This document shows, piece after piece, positions 13,031 through 21,400 of a stretch of 64,000 nt of DNA. A program made the translations under genes and the position numbers. The first letter of the stretch is position 1; every line of letters starts with the position of its first letter. Origin of the DNA: Pseudomonas sp. S06B 330 (GTDB lineage: Bacteria > Pseudomonadota > Gammaproteobacteria > Pseudomonadales > Pseudomonadaceae); NCBI RefSeq assembly GCF_002845275.2, contig NZ_CP088149.1, positions 186,001 through 250,000 on the forward strand. Reading direction: 5' to 3'. The notes beneath the pieces were generated by a model that ran no database searches, was not told the origin of the DNA, and was given only the letters and a program-made list of their open reading frames with translations.

Positions 13031-13153
13031 TCACTCCTTGAAGCGGATCGGGCAGAGCGCTCCCCCTTCCAGCTTGTGTAATTCCTCAATCACCTGTGGG
13101 CGCGCCCGATGCAGCGTCAGGCTGCCGCCTGCCTGATGCAGGCGGTGGGCTGC
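13031..13153 (-). pseudogene. Decayed duplicate of the sulP 3' end
   Basis: The minus strand reads RAGGSLTLHRARPQVIEELH-like codons ending CPIRFKE and a stop, nearly identical to the last 40 or so residues of the SulP protein at 15534-17105 (which ends CPIRFEE). Only the STAS-domain tail is present and no start is available. It marks the left boundary of the island. Confidence 0.85.
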
Positions 13154-13288
13154 TTACTTGCTCGGGTTTTTATCGATCTGCGCAATCTAAGTGCGACATA
13201 TTTTGTATATCGTTTCAGACGCGTCCTACAGTCGGCCTGCTTCATTCGCAATAGACTGCTCACTCTGACCACAGGAGTGAAAGATGAT

Positions 13289-13789
13289 ATGGCTAATCAC
13301 AGTTACATGACCATTACCGGGAAAAAGCAAGGTTTGATTTCCGCTGGTTGTTCTAGCCAAAATTCAATAGGGAACAAGTGTCAAGCTGGTCACGAAGACG
13401 AAATCATGGTGCTGGCTTACTCTCATAATATGGCAGGTGGTAATGACGGCAGCACGTCAGGTGGTCGTGGCAAACATATGCCCGTCGTTATTACAAAAAA
13501 TATTGATAAATCTACACCGTTGCTAGCCAGCGCCCTTCATGAAGGCGAAGAGATCGAGTGTAAAATCAATTTCTATCGCACCTCACCTGTTGGTGGTCAC
13601 CAAAAGTACTTTACCGTGTTGTTAACCGGTGGACGTATTGCCAATTTAAGCGTTCAGGTGCCACATGCCATTCATATGAGGGACGCGCAGCCGCAGGAGC
13701 TTCTGGCTATTAGGTATCGGGACATTAGCTGGGTACACCACGAGGCAAGCACAAGTGCCTATGCTTCTTGGGGTTACGAAGGTGAATGA
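13289..13789 (+). CDS. hcp: Hcp-family type VI secretion tube protein (orphan)
   Basis: A 166-residue Hcp1-type protein; Hcp hexamers stack into the inner tube of the type VI secretion system and can carry effectors in their lumen. It begins MANHSYMTITGKKQGLISAG and has EIMVLAYSHNM, HMPVVITKNIDKSTPLLASAL and EEIECKINFYRTS, in the order expected of the family, ending in RYRDISWVHHEAS. The ATG at 13289 has AGGAG eleven bases upstream. No other T6SS structural gene is in the window, so this is an orphan hcp of the kind that travels with an effector gene. Its stop overlaps the likely GTG start of the next gene. Confidence 0.92.
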   Translation: MANHSYMTITGKKQGLISAGCSSQNSIGNKCQAGHEDEIMVLAYSHNMAGGNDGSTSGGRGKHMPVVITKNIDKSTPLLASALHEGEEIECKINFYRTSPVGGHQKYFTVLLTGGRIANLSVQVPHAIHMRDAQPQELLAIRYRDISWVHHEASTSAYASWGYEGE

Positions 13790-14480
13790 GCAGTCATGTG
13801 ATATTCATGATGTGGCCAAAGCAGGCTCTGACCTGGTTGCATTGGGTTGCACCATAAGCGCTACTCGTTTTGATGATGGGATTATTCAGCTTCAGTTTGG
13901 TTCAGTTATATCTGATTATGTAAACGAAATTATAAATGATGTTAATGAAGGTGTAATAAGTGCCTGGGATGGCGTGCAAGAAATCAGCGCAGAGTATGCC
14001 GAGCTGGCTTCCAAAGCGGCTTTTTATGCTCAAAATGGCATCGGGGTCGTAGCTGGCGTCATGCAGGTTGAAGTTGGAATCGCGATTACCGGGTCTTCAT
14101 ACGGTTTGGGAGCGCCAGTAGGTGCGTTTTTTGTCGCGCATGGCGTTAATAATATTTATGAAGGAGGGATGAATATTTATCAAGGTCCGACAATCGAAGC
14201 AGCACGTGGGCCAACTAGGAGTGCGTACCAAGCTATATTTGAAGAAGATTACAAAGGGAATATGGCGTATGGTGCCATCGACTTGTTTTTATCGGCTAGT
14301 GGTATGGTGCGACTTATACGAAAGACGGATTCAGTGCAGCTTTTCAGACGAGATTCGCTTAATTACGAACCAGCGTATCAGCAGTCCGGAAGATTGGCTT
14401 TGTTTTTTGAGGCGTTAGTTGACTCGATTACAATTAACTCCATGGTGTCAGAAGAACGAGCTGAAACCATAAATAATTGA
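13782..14480 (+). CDS. Putative Hcp-linked T6SS effector, DUF4225-like
   Basis: A 232-residue protein of unproven function. The first 80 residues are soluble and acidic; a glycine- and alanine-rich hydrophobic hairpin follows at about residues 85-122 (NGIGVVAGVMQVEVGIAI, then GLGAPVGAFFVAHG), ending in NNIYEGGMNIY. That arrangement resembles the DUF4225 family as I recall it, without database confirmation. The GTG start at 13782 overlaps the hcp stop by eight bases and has GGGG upstream; an ATG at 13761 or GTG at 13755 is also in frame. Its coupling to hcp suggests a cargo effector that acts on membranes; this is inference. Base composition is AT-rich against neighbours. Confidence 0.65.
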   Translation: MNEQSCDIHDVAKAGSDLVALGCTISATRFDDGIIQLQFGSVISDYVNEIINDVNEGVISAWDGVQEISAEYAELASKAAFYAQNGIGVVAGVMQVEVGIAITGSSYGLGAPVGAFFVAHGVNNIYEGGMNIYQGPTIEAARGPTRSAYQAIFEEDYKGNMAYGAIDLFLSASGMVRLIRKTDSVQLFRRDSLNYEPAYQQSGRLALFFEALVDSITINSMVSEERAETINN

Positions 14481-14496
14481 TGTTTTAGTGAGGTCG

Positions 14497-14706
14497 TTAT
14501 AATCGCCATGTATTGCGTAACCTGGGGATGTAAAATTTTAAGCCGGCAACGGAAATGGTAACAAACAAAGTACCGCTTGTAACCCAGTATGGAGTTTCTC
14601 CTAGAGGGTATAGTTTTGTTATGCCAAACATAATAATAGCTGTGTAGAGCATGGCGCCGGCAATAATTGTTATGCCCAGGCTTACTAAATATCTAATTGT
14701 ATACAT
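14497..14706 (-). CDS. Small two-helix membrane protein, putative immunity protein (copy 1)
   Basis: A 69-residue protein with two predicted transmembrane segments, about residues 5-28 and 40-58, and a basic tail (FYIPRLRN). It is paralogous to the protein at 14997-15206. I placed the start at the ATG of MYTIRYL because an AAAGGA lies ten bases upstream in both copies; an ATG ten codons upstream also exists. The gene converges on the effector gene, stops 16 bases apart, so it is on the opposite strand, unusual for an immunity gene. The immunity role is inferred from size, membrane location and position only. Confidence 0.55.
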   Translation of the reverse strand: MYTIRYLVSLGITIIAGAMLYTAIIMFGITKLYPLGETPYWVTSGTLFVTISVAGLKFYIPRLRNTWRL

Positions 14707-14996
14707 TTCTACAGAGTCCTTTGGATGTGAATGCATAAAAATATTAGATCTAGCTAGGAGTAAATGCAACAAGAGAGTAGTCAGTAAACTTCTACGGATT
14801 CAATCAAAAGCACAAGCTGCGCAGGGTGTGATTCCCTGTGTATTGTCGTGGAAGGTAGTTTGGTGTCCCGAATTTTGGCCAGGAGAGTTCAGCAGAATCA
14901 AGGGCTGCCATGCCCATGCTTACTACGATGCCAGCACCATGAAGCAAGATCGCCAGGTATGCGAAGAAGCGTCCAAGCTGTTTGGTATGACAATGG
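14503..14996. repeat. Tandem duplication, unit 1
   Basis: This unit contains the end and body of the first immunity-like gene, a spacer, and a broken copy of the dioxygenase gene start. It matches unit 2 at 15000-15523 along its whole length, at a period of about 500 bases. Shared landmarks are TATTGCGTA at the start, GGATGTAAAATTTTAA soon after, AAAAGCACA(A/G)GCTGC in the spacer and CCGAATTTTGG before the dioxygenase scar. Confidence 0.8.
14889..14996 (+). pseudogene. 5' fragment of the DOPA 4,5-dioxygenase-like gene (scar 1)
   Basis: Codons read IKGCHAHAYYDASTMKQDR then QVCEEASKLFGMTM, clearly the start of the intact protein at 17929-18261 (IKGYHAHVYYDASTLEQAR...). An AGGAG resembling that of the intact gene is still present at about 14881. 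After some 34 codons the match stops abruptly where unit 2 of the tandem duplication begins. Confidence 0.85.
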
Positions 14997-15206
14997 TTAC
15001 CATATATTGCGTAGTCTTGGGATGTAAAATTTTAATCCGGCAATGCTGAGGGTGACAAACAAAATTCCGCTTATGATCCAGTAGGGCTGGCCTTCTAGCT
15101 CTAGTGAGAATAATTTTCTTATGCCCCACATGATAATTATCGTATAGCCAATAGAGCAGCCGATAATAGCTAACCCCAAGCTTATTAAATATCTGGCTGT
15201 ATACAT
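14997..15206 (-). CDS. Small two-helix membrane protein, putative immunity protein (copy 2)
   Basis: A 69-residue paralogue of the protein at 14497-14706, same length, with transmembrane segments at about residues 6-28 and 43-60 and the shared tail GLKFYIPRLRN. The two differ mainly in the loop between helices (SLELEGQPYW against PLGETPYW), where diversification would change binding if these are immunity proteins. AAAGGA lies ten bases upstream of the chosen ATG. The upstream ATG at 15236 is an alternative start. Function is inferred from context. Confidence 0.55.
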   Translation of the reverse strand: MYTARYLISLGLAIIGCSIGYTIIIMWGIRKLFSLELEGQPYWIISGILFVTLSIAGLKFYIPRLRNIW

Positions 15207-15523
15207 TTTTACAGGATCCTTTGAGTGAAAACACATATAGCATGCTAGAGTCTGTTAGGAGTAAATACAACAAAAGCTGATCAGTAAATTGCTGAGGTCT
15301 CAATTAAAAGCACAGGCTGCACAGGGCGTGATGCCTTGCGTGTCAGTGCGCTTCGCGCGCTAGAGTTCGCCAGCGTAGAGTAATGGAAGGAAGCTTGGTA
15401 TTCCGAATTTTGGTTAGTAGAGTTCAGCAGTGAGCGTGTAGAGAATCAAGGGCTATCATACCTATACTTACTACGATGCCAGCTCGCCAGTTATGCGAAG
15501 AGGCGACCAAATTGTTTGGCCTG
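15000..15523. repeat. Tandem duplication, unit 2
   Basis: Second copy of the unit at 14503-14996: immunity-like gene, spacer and dioxygenase scar. The spacer here has extra sequence around 15340-15390, including GTGCGCTTCGCGCGC, that unit 1 lacks. It runs straight into the intact sulP 3' end. Confidence 0.8.
15441..15523 (+). pseudogene. 5' fragment of the DOPA 4,5-dioxygenase-like gene (scar 2)
   Basis: Sequence corresponding to IKGYHTYTYYDAS, then, after an internal deletion of about 16 bases against scar 1, RQLCEEATKLFGL-like codons in another frame. It stops where the sulP end begins (GATAGTTTCACTCC). It is more decayed than scar 1. Confidence 0.8.
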
Positions 15524-15533
15524 GCCGATAGTT

Positions 15534-17105
15534 TCACTCCTCGAAGCGGATCGGGCAGTGCGTTAACCCTTCCAGCTTATGTAATTCTTCAATCACCTGC
15601 GGACGCGCCCGATGTAGCGTCAGGCTGCCGCCTGCCCGACGCAATCGACGGGCTTCGCGGTGGAGCATGTCGACCCCGGAATAGTCGATGAAGTTGATCT
15701 GCCGGGCATCGATCACCACATCCGGTCCCTGGCAGCGTTGCAAACGCACCTGCAGGTAGTGGCTGGCGCCAAAGAAGATCGACCCCCCCACCCGCAGCAC
15801 GTCGGTATCTCCTTCGCGGGAGTGTTGTACGCGCGGCCGTGAGGTGCGTTTCAGGTAGAAAAACAGCGAGGCCAGCACGCCAGCGTAGATGGCGGTCTGT
15901 AGCTCCAGCAGCAAGGTTGCCGCAGCAGTCAGGGCCATGACCAGAAACTCCGAACGGCTGACCCGGAACAGCGCCCGCATTGCCCGATGATCGATCAGGC
16001 CCCAGCAGATCAACAGAATGCTGGCGGCCATCGCCGGGATCGGGATATGTGCAATCAAGCTGGCGCCGGCCACGGCGAACAGCGCCACCCACAACGCCGA
16101 GAAGACCCCGGCCAAGGGTGAGCGGGCGCCAGCGTCGTAGCTCAACCCGGAACGGGTAAAAGAGCCTGACGACAGGTAGCCGGAGAACACGCTACCCACC
16201 ATGTTCGACAGGCCTTGGGCGCGGATTTCCTGGTTGGCGTCAATCAGTTGTTCCGAACGCGAAGCGATCGAACGGGCAATCGACAGGCTGGTCACCAGGC
16301 CTAGCATGCCCACGGCCACAGCGCTGGGTAGCAGGCGTAGGATCAGGTCCAGGTCAAGCAATGGCAATGGGCTCAACGGCGGCAACTGGCCGGCAAAGCC
16401 TGGGACCAACTGCACCTGACCGAACACACCTGGCAGCAGCCAGACCAGCAAACTGGCCAGCGTCAGCGTTATCAACAGCCCCGGCCAGCGTGGGCGCAAC
16501 AGTTTCAGGGTAACGCCAATCACCAGTGTGCCAAGACCCAACGTCAGAGAAGGCCAATCCACTTCACCTGCGTGCTCCAGGAGACTTTCCAGGGTTTTCA
16601 GTGCAGTCGCCTGACTGGGCAGGCCCATGCCCATCAGGTTGGGCAGTTGCCCGAGGGCGATGACCACCGCTGCGCCGAGGGTGAAGCCGAGCACCACCGA
16701 TTGCGAGACAAAGTTGACCAGCGCGCCGAATCGCAACAACCCCAGCAACCACTGAAACACGCCGGCGAGAAAGGTAAGCAACAGGATCAGGGTGATGTAG
16801 TCGTCACTGCCGCTGACAGCCAAGGGGCTGACACTGGTATAGAGAACGATGGATATCGCCGCGGTGGGGCCACAGATCAAATGCCAGGACGAGCCCCAGA
16901 GGCAAGCAATCAACACCGGTACGATCGCCGCATACAGGCCATATTCAGCGGGCAGACCGGCAATCAGGGCGTAGGCGATAGACTGTGGCAAAGCCAGGAT
17001 CGCACCACTTAGACCCACCATCAGGTCACGGCGCACGCTGCCTCGGGTTTGCCGGGGCAGCCAGCTGAGAAACGGCAGCAGACGGTGGCGATCAAGCCGG
17101 GCCAT
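15534..17105 (-). CDS. SulP-family anion transporter with STAS domain
   Basis: Inner-membrane SulP (SLC26) transporter of 523 residues. About 10-12 hydrophobic segments run from residue 25 to 420, including the family start DLMVGLSGAILALPQSIAYALIAG and the middle [24 protein letters not shown] domain occupies the last 100 residues, with the IDARQINFIDYSGVDML core. Substrate (sulfate, bicarbonate or another anion) cannot be assigned from sequence. The 3' end is the source of the decayed copy at 13031-13153. It converges on aroE across the island. Confidence 0.9.
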   Translation of the reverse strand: MARLDRHRLLPFLSWLPRQTRGSVRRDLMVGLSGAILALPQSIAYALIAGLPAEYGLYAAIVPVLIACLWGSSWHLICGPTAAISIVLYTSVSPLAVSGSDDYITLILLLTFLAGVFQWLLGLLRFGALVNFVSQSVVLGFTLGAAVVIALGQLPNLMGMGLPSQATALKTLESLLEHAGEVDWPSLTLGLGTLVIGVTLKLLRPRWPGLLITLTLASLLVWLLPGVFGQVQLVPGFAGQLPPLSPLPLLDLDLILRLLPSAVAVGMLGLVTSLSIARSIASRSEQLIDANQEIRAQGLSNMVGSVFSGYLSSGSFTRSGLSYDAGARSPLAGVFSALWVALFAVAGASLIAHIPIPAMAASILLICWGLIDHRAMRALFRVSRSEFLVMALTAAATLLLELQTAIYAGVLASLFFYLKRTSRPRVQHSREGDTDVLRVGGSIFFGASHYLQVRLQRCQGPDVVIDARQINFIDYSGVDMLHREARRLRRAGGSLTLHRARPQVIEELHKLEGLTHCPIRFEE

Positions 17106-17233
17106 GGAAACTCTCTATCGCAAGCGCAGGCTGCACAGGGTGCGATGTCTGGCGCTGGTGTGCAAGTTCCCAACGTGATGCCGTCACCACGCAAACGGCG
17201 CTTTGGCGACTGGCTGAGCGCAGAACTGCATTG

Positions 17234-17851
17234 CTAGCAGACGAAATTCACATGCTCGCCATAATGCAGCTTCAGCTCCAGGGTATCGACCATGCCAGCG
17301 GCGACCCGCGCCAGGCGTTGCAGGAGCTCGGCCAAGCCTGGCTCAAGGGTGCCATGGGTGTGGTGAAAGTGTTCGATGCCCAGCCCAGCCACTTGTACCG
17401 GGGCGTTGATCAGCGTCCATTGCAAGGTGCTGCGTTGCAGCAGGTCGACCATATGGCCTGCGCATTCGCGGTGTTGTTCGCTATGTTTGTCGGCATGCTC
17501 CAGCACGTCGAAATCGCCGACCAGCAGGAGCCGGCGTATAGTCGTGCGAGACATGCCGTCAATCAGTGCGCGGACATGGTGCAGTTGAGTGCGGGGGTCG
17601 TCCGGCGCCAGTGCTGGCAGCAGGCAAATTACTGCTGAGCTGCCTGCCACGCCTTGCTCGGCCTGGTCAGCGTCGTCCAGGCCGGCATGCTTGCAGTGCA
17701 CGCCGGGGCGCGGTGCCCACTGGTTGAGGTCGTCAACGATAGCGATGACCTCATGTTGGCGCTTGAGCAACTCCGCCATCAGCGCGCTGCCCAGGCTGCT
17801 CAATGCACCAAATAACGCAACCTTGAGGGCATAGGTTTCGGCATTTTTCAC
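17234..17851 (-). CDS. NAD(P)-binding atypical short-chain dehydrogenase
   Basis: A 205-residue protein with an N-terminal Rossmann strand-turn-helix (KVALFGALSSLGSALMAELLKR) and an overall layout like YwnB/NAD(P)H-binding SDR proteins. The usual glycine-rich GATGxxG loop is altered to GALSSLG, so cofactor binding is uncertain. The GTG at 17851 is preceded by GGAG; the frame is open upstream. It is divergent from the dioxygenase-like gene. Substrate unknown. Confidence 0.75.
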   Translation of the reverse strand: MKNAETYALKVALFGALSSLGSALMAELLKRQHEVIAIVDDLNQWAPRPGVHCKHAGLDDADQAEQGVAGSSAVICLLPALAPDDPRTQLHHVRALIDGMSRTTIRRLLLVGDFDVLEHADKHSEQHRECAGHMVDLLQRSTLQWTLINAPVQVAGLGIEHFHHTHGTLEPGLAELLQRLARVAAGMVDTLELKLHYGEHVNFVC

Positions 17852-17928
17852 AGCATCACTCCGTTGTGTACGGGTGATTATTTGACTGCCGTGGTAAGGC
17901 ATCGGTTCGCAAAAGTCAGGAGTTTTCT

Positions 17929-18261
17929 GTGCAGAGGATCAAGGGCTATCACGCCCACGTCTACTACGACGCCAGCACCCTGGAGCAAGCCCGGCAGTTG
18001 TGCGAAGAGGCGGCTAAATTATTTCCGGTAACGATGGGGCGCATGCACCAGAAGCCGGTCGGACCGCACCCAGACTGGAGCTGTCAACTGACCTTTGGGC
18101 CGGAGGTAGTGGGGGTGGTATTGCCTTGGCTGGCGCTGTATCGGCGTGGGTTGGTGGTGTTCCTGCATCCGCTGACTGGGGATGATTTGGCCGATCACCG
18201 TGATCATGCGATCTGGATGGGGGCGGTCCGGCCATTGGACCTTTCAAACTTCGAGCAGTAA
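17929..18261 (+). CDS. DOPA 4,5-dioxygenase family protein
   Basis: A 110-residue protein of the small DOPA 4,5-dioxygenase family, seen from IKGYHAHVYYDAS, MGRMHQKPVGPHP and FLHPLTGDDLADHRDHAIW; the conserved histidines are candidate iron ligands. The family is related to plant and fungal extradiol cleavage enzymes, but the bacterial substrate is usually unknown. The GTG start has AGGAG six bases upstream. Two broken copies of its first 35 codons lie in the island at 14889 and 15441, so this locus has donated sequence to it. Confidence 0.85.
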   Translation: MQRIKGYHAHVYYDASTLEQARQLCEEAAKLFPVTMGRMHQKPVGPHPDWSCQLTFGPEVVGVVLPWLALYRRGLVVFLHPLTGDDLADHRDHAIWMGAVRPLDLSNFEQ

Positions 18262-18280
18262 TGAGATGTGTATTGGTGCC

Positions 18281-18353
18281 ATCGCTGGCAAGGCCAGCTC
18301 CCACAATAGCCCAGTATAGCGGGGCCCTGTGGGAGCCGGCCTTGCCGGCGATG
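18281..18353. repeat. REP family B, inverted pair (copy 2)
   Basis: ATCGCTGGCAAGGCCAGCTC and its inverted partner GGAGCCGGCCTTGCCGGCGA, separated by about 30 bases, lie between the convergent dioxygenase-like gene and trpA. Confidence 0.85.
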
Positions 18354-18367
18354 GACGCACCGCGCAA

Positions 18368-19180
18368 TCAACCCTTGCGCGCACCTCGTACACCTTGGGC
18401 CAGCGCCGAGCACAGCTCTAGTACATCACCGACAGCCTGCTCGGTCGATTTCGCCTGAGCAATCTTGTCGACCAATGCCGAACCCACCACTACGCCGTCG
18501 GACAGCTTGGCAATCGCTGCTGCTTGTTCTGGCGTACGGATACCGAAACCAACGCTGATCGGCAAGTCGGTATGCCGACGCAGGCGCTCAATGGCGCTGC
18601 TGACTTGGTCAGTGGTGGCCGAGCCGGCGCCGGTGACACCCGCTACCGACACGTAGTAGACGAACCCGGAGCTACGCTCCAGTACCCGCGGCAGACGTAC
18701 ATCGTCGGTGGTCGGCGTCGTCAGACGGATGAAGTCGATCCCGGCGGCCTGGGCTGGGGTGGCCAGTTCAGCGTCATGCTCGGGCGGCAGGTCGACGATG
18801 ATCAGGCCGTCGACACCGACTTGCTTGGCCTGGGCAACGAAGGCTTCGACACCAAAGCGGTGGATCGGGTTGTAGTAGCCCATCAGGACAATCGGCGTGG
18901 TCTGGTTGCCTTCGCGGAACTCGCGAACCATCTGCAAGGTTTTCGCCAGGGTCTGGCCTGCTTCCAGAGCTCGCAGGGTTGCCAGCTGGATGGCGACACC
19001 GTCGGCCATTGGATCGGTGAACGGCATGCCCAGCTCAATCACGTCGGCGCCAGCAGCGGGCAAGCCTTTTAGAATTTCCAGCGAAGCGTCGTAGCCCGGA
19101 TCACCCGCGGTGATGAAGGTGACCAGTGCCGAGCGGCCTTCAGCCTTCAGCTCGGCGAAACGTTGTTCAAGACGGCTCAT
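18368..19180 (-). CDS. trpA: Tryptophan synthase alpha subunit
   Basis: Cleaves indole-3-glycerol phosphate to indole and glyceraldehyde 3-phosphate; 270 residues. It starts [16 protein letters not shown], with [16 protein letters not shown], the catalytic [13 protein letters not shown] and the phosphate-binding [13 protein letters not shown]. Its ATG overlaps the trpB stop by four bases, so alpha and beta subunits are translationally coupled in a trpBA operon. A longer open frame upstream lies inside trpB and was rejected as start. Confidence 0.97.
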   Translation of the reverse strand: MSRLEQRFAELKAEGRSALVTFITAGDPGYDASLEILKGLPAAGADVIELGMPFTDPMADGVAIQLATLRALEAGQTLAKTLQMVREFREGNQTTPIVLMGYYNPIHRFGVEAFVAQAKQVGVDGLIIVDLPPEHDAELATPAQAAGIDFIRLTTPTTDDVRLPRVLERSSGFVYYVSVAGVTGAGSATTDQVSSAIERLRRHTDLPISVGFGIRTPEQAAAIAKLSDGVVVGSALVDKIAQAKSTEQAVGDVLELCSALAQGVRGARKG

Positions 19181-20394
19181 GCCTGTTTCTCCTGGGCAGC
19201 CATATGGCTCATCACGGTTTGCATGTCTTTGTCGCCACGCCCGGACAGGCACACCACCATCAGGTGATCCTTGGGCAGGGTCGGTGCGCGTTTGATTGCT
19301 TCAGCCAGGGCGTGGGAAGTTTCCAGGGCCGGAATGATGCCTTCCAGGCGGCAGGTGGTGTGGAAGGCGGCCAATGCTTCTTCGTCGTTGATGCTGACGT
19401 ACTCGACGCGTTTCACTTCATGCAGGTAGGCGTGTTCAGGGCCAATGCCGGGGTAGTCCAGGCCTGCGGAGATCGAATGGGCGTCGGTAATCTGGCCGTC
19501 GGCGTCCTGCAGCAGATAAGTACGGTTGCCGTGCAGTACGCCCGGAACACCGCCGGTCAGGCTGGCGGCATGCTTGTCGGTGTGGACGCCATGGCCGCCA
19601 GCTTCGACACCGATAATCTGTACGCTGGTGTCGTCAAGGAAGTCATGGAACAAGCCCATGGCATTGGAACCGCCGCCGACGCAGGCGATCAGGCTGTCAG
19701 GCAGGCGCCCTTCCTTGGCCTGCAATTGCTCACGAGTTTCCTTGCCGATGATCGACTGGAAGTCGCGAACCATCGCCGGATACGGGTGTGGGCCGGCCAC
19801 GGTGCCGATCAGGTAGAACGTGTCATCAACGTTGGTGACCCAGTCACGCAGGGCCTCATTCATGGCGTCCTTGAGCGTGCCGGTGCCGGAGGTCACCGGA
19901 ACGATTTCGGCACCCAGCAGCTTCATGCGGAACACGTTGGCTTGCTGGCGCTCGATATCGGTAGCACCCATGTAGATCACGCAAGGCAGGCCGAAGCGCG
20001 CCGCAACCGTGGCGGTGGCGACACCGTGCATGCCAGCACCGGTTTCGGCGATCAGGCGCTTTTTGCCCATGCGCTTGGCCAGCAGGACCTGGCCGATGCA
20101 GTTGTTCACCTTGTGCGCGCCGGTGTGGTTGAGCTCTTCACGTTTGAAGAAGATTTTCGCTCCGCCACAATGTTCGGTCAGGCGTTCAGCGAAGTACAGC
20201 GGGTTGGGACGGCCGATGTAATCGCGCTGGAAGTAGGCCAGCTGTTCAAGGAACTCGGGGTCGGCCTTCGCCGCTTCGTACTCGCGAGCCAGGTCGAGCA
20301 CCAGCGGCATCAGGGTTTCAGCCACGTAGCGGCCGCCGAATGCGCCAAACAGGCCATTGGCATCGGGGCCGGCGCGGAAGTTGGTCTGGGTCAT
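19177..20394 (-). CDS. trpB: Tryptophan synthase beta subunit
   Basis: PLP enzyme of 405 residues that condenses indole with serine to form tryptophan. Motifs: [17 protein letters not shown], the PLP-lysine site [13 protein letters not shown] near residue 90, [12 protein letters not shown], and [12 protein letters not shown] which binds the PLP phosphate. It is the first gene of trpBA, divergent from its activator trpI, as in other Pseudomonas. Confidence 0.98.
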   Translation of the reverse strand: MTQTNFRAGPDANGLFGAFGGRYVAETLMPLVLDLAREYEAAKADPEFLEQLAYFQRDYIGRPNPLYFAERLTEHCGGAKIFFKREELNHTGAHKVNNCIGQVLLAKRMGKKRLIAETGAGMHGVATATVAARFGLPCVIYMGATDIERQQANVFRMKLLGAEIVPVTSGTGTLKDAMNEALRDWVTNVDDTFYLIGTVAGPHPYPAMVRDFQSIIGKETREQLQAKEGRLPDSLIACVGGGSNAMGLFHDFLDDTSVQIIGVEAGGHGVHTDKHAASLTGGVPGVLHGNRTYLLQDADGQITDAHSISAGLDYPGIGPEHAYLHEVKRVEYVSINDEEALAAFHTTCRLEGIIPALETSHALAEAIKRAPTLPKDHLMVVCLSGRGDKDMQTVMSHMAAQEKQA

Positions 20395-20482
20395 GGGTCG
20401 CTCCAGGGCGTAGTGAAGACTGAGAATGGCTTTACTCTACCCACGACACGCGCGCCTGAAAACCGATAAGATTGCGACAACC

Positions 20483-20499
20483 TGTCAGGAAAACTCACA
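20483..20499. promoter_or_regulatory. Likely TrpI operator
   Basis: TGTCAG-N5-CTCACA is an imperfect dyad lying just before the trpI ATG and upstream of the trpB start on the other strand. It has the LysR-type T-N11-A form, and Pseudomonas TrpI is known to bind the trpI-trpB gap to activate trpBA when indoleglycerol phosphate is present. The assignment is from position and symmetry. Confidence 0.6.
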
Positions 20500-20503
20500 C
20501 GTT

Positions 20504-21400
20504 ATGCGCCAGGACCTGCCTCCCCTCAATGCCTTGAGGGCATTCGAAGCCACTGCCCGGCTCAATAGCGTTAGCCAGGCCGCCGAGCAACTTCACGTTA
20601 CGCATGGGGCCGTGAGTCGGCAATTGAAGGTGCTCGAAGCGCATCTGGGGGTCAGCTTGTTTGTTAAAGACGGGCGCGGCATTAAACTCACAGATTCCGG
20701 GCTACGTTTACGCGATGCCAGCTTTGACGCGTTTGATCGCCTGCGCAGTGTGTGTGGCGAGCTGAGCCAGAGTAGTGCCGATGCGCCTTTTGTCCTAGGT
20801 TGCTCCGGTAGCTTACTGGCGCGCTGGTTCATTCCTCGACTGGGCAGGCTCAAGGCGGAGCTGCCTGAGCTGCGTTTGCATTTGTCGGCTGGCGAAGGTG
20901 ATCTCGATCCGCGTCGCCCTGGGCTTGATGCCTTGCTGGTATTCGCCGAGCCGCCGTGGCCGACCGACATGCAGGTGCATGTGTTGGCTCAGGAACGGAT
21001 AGGCCCGGTGCTTAGCCCGCATTTCCCAGGCTTCGCCCGCTTGCAGCAGGCACCCACCCAGGCGCTGCTGGAAGAAACATTGCTACAAACGAGCTCACGC
21101 CCTCAGGCCTGGCCGAACTGGGCGCAACAACAGGGTATCAACCCTGAAGCACTGCGCTACGGTCAGGATTTCGAGCATCTGTACTACTTGCTGGAAGCGG
21201 CCGTCGCTGGCCTGGGTGTGGCCATTGCACCGCAGCCGTTGGTCGCCGATGACCTACGTGCTGGGCGCCTGGCGGCTCCCTGGGGGTTTTGCGAGACACA
21301 AGCGGCGTTGGCCTTGTGGGTGCCGCGACGCGCCGCAGACGGGCGCGCCGAGCAGTTGGCCGGGTGGTTGCGCGCCGAGCTGGCGCGACAGGTGGCTTAG
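20504..21400 (+). CDS. trpI: LysR-type activator of trpBA
   Basis: A 298-residue LysR-family regulator that activates trpBA in response to indoleglycerol phosphate. The N-terminal winged helix-turn-helix is [20 protein letters not shown] followed by [18 protein letters not shown]; the effector-binding domain fills residues 90-290. ATG 20504 ([14 protein letters not shown]) is the usual start. Divergent from trpB with a 109-base control region. Its last codons overlap those of the convergent DUF883 gene by four bases. Confidence 0.95.
   Translation: MRQDLPPLNALRAFEATARLNSVSQAAEQLHVTHGAVSRQLKVLEAHLGVSLFVKDGRGIKLTDSGLRLRDASFDAFDRLRSVCGELSQSSADAPFVLGCSGSLLARWFIPRLGRLKAELPELRLHLSAGEGDLDPRRPGLDALLVFAEPPWPTDMQVHVLAQERIGPVLSPHFPGFARLQQAPTQALLEETLLQTSSRPQAWPNWAQQQGINPEALRYGQDFEHLYYLLEAAVAGLGVAIAPQPLVADDLRAGRLAAPWGFCETQAALALWVPRRAADGRAEQLAGWLRAELARQVA

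Larger units (their letters stand above)
13031..15533. mobile_element. Accessory island with orphan Hcp, putative effector and duplicated immunity-like genes
   Basis: The segment between aroE and the intact sulP is visibly richer in A and T than its neighbours and carries no housekeeping gene. It is bounded on the left by a decayed copy of the sulP 3' end and on the right by the intact sulP 3' end, so the flanks form an imperfect direct repeat of about 120 bases. Inside are hcp, a DUF4225-like gene and a tandem duplication. No integrase, transposase or tRNA attachment site was seen, so homologous or illegitimate recombination rather than a self-mobile element is the likeliest route. Confidence 0.7.

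Noticed and set aside
13109..13288. A longer N-terminal extension of Hcp from 13109
   Set aside because: The extra 60 codons do not resemble any Hcp and the standard MANHSYM start has a good Shine-Dalgarno.
14651..15049. A 132-codon open frame across the first immunity gene and dioxygenase scar
   Set aside because: Its only recognisable part is the truncated dioxygenase start; the rest is antisense to the immunity-like gene. Reported as a scar instead.
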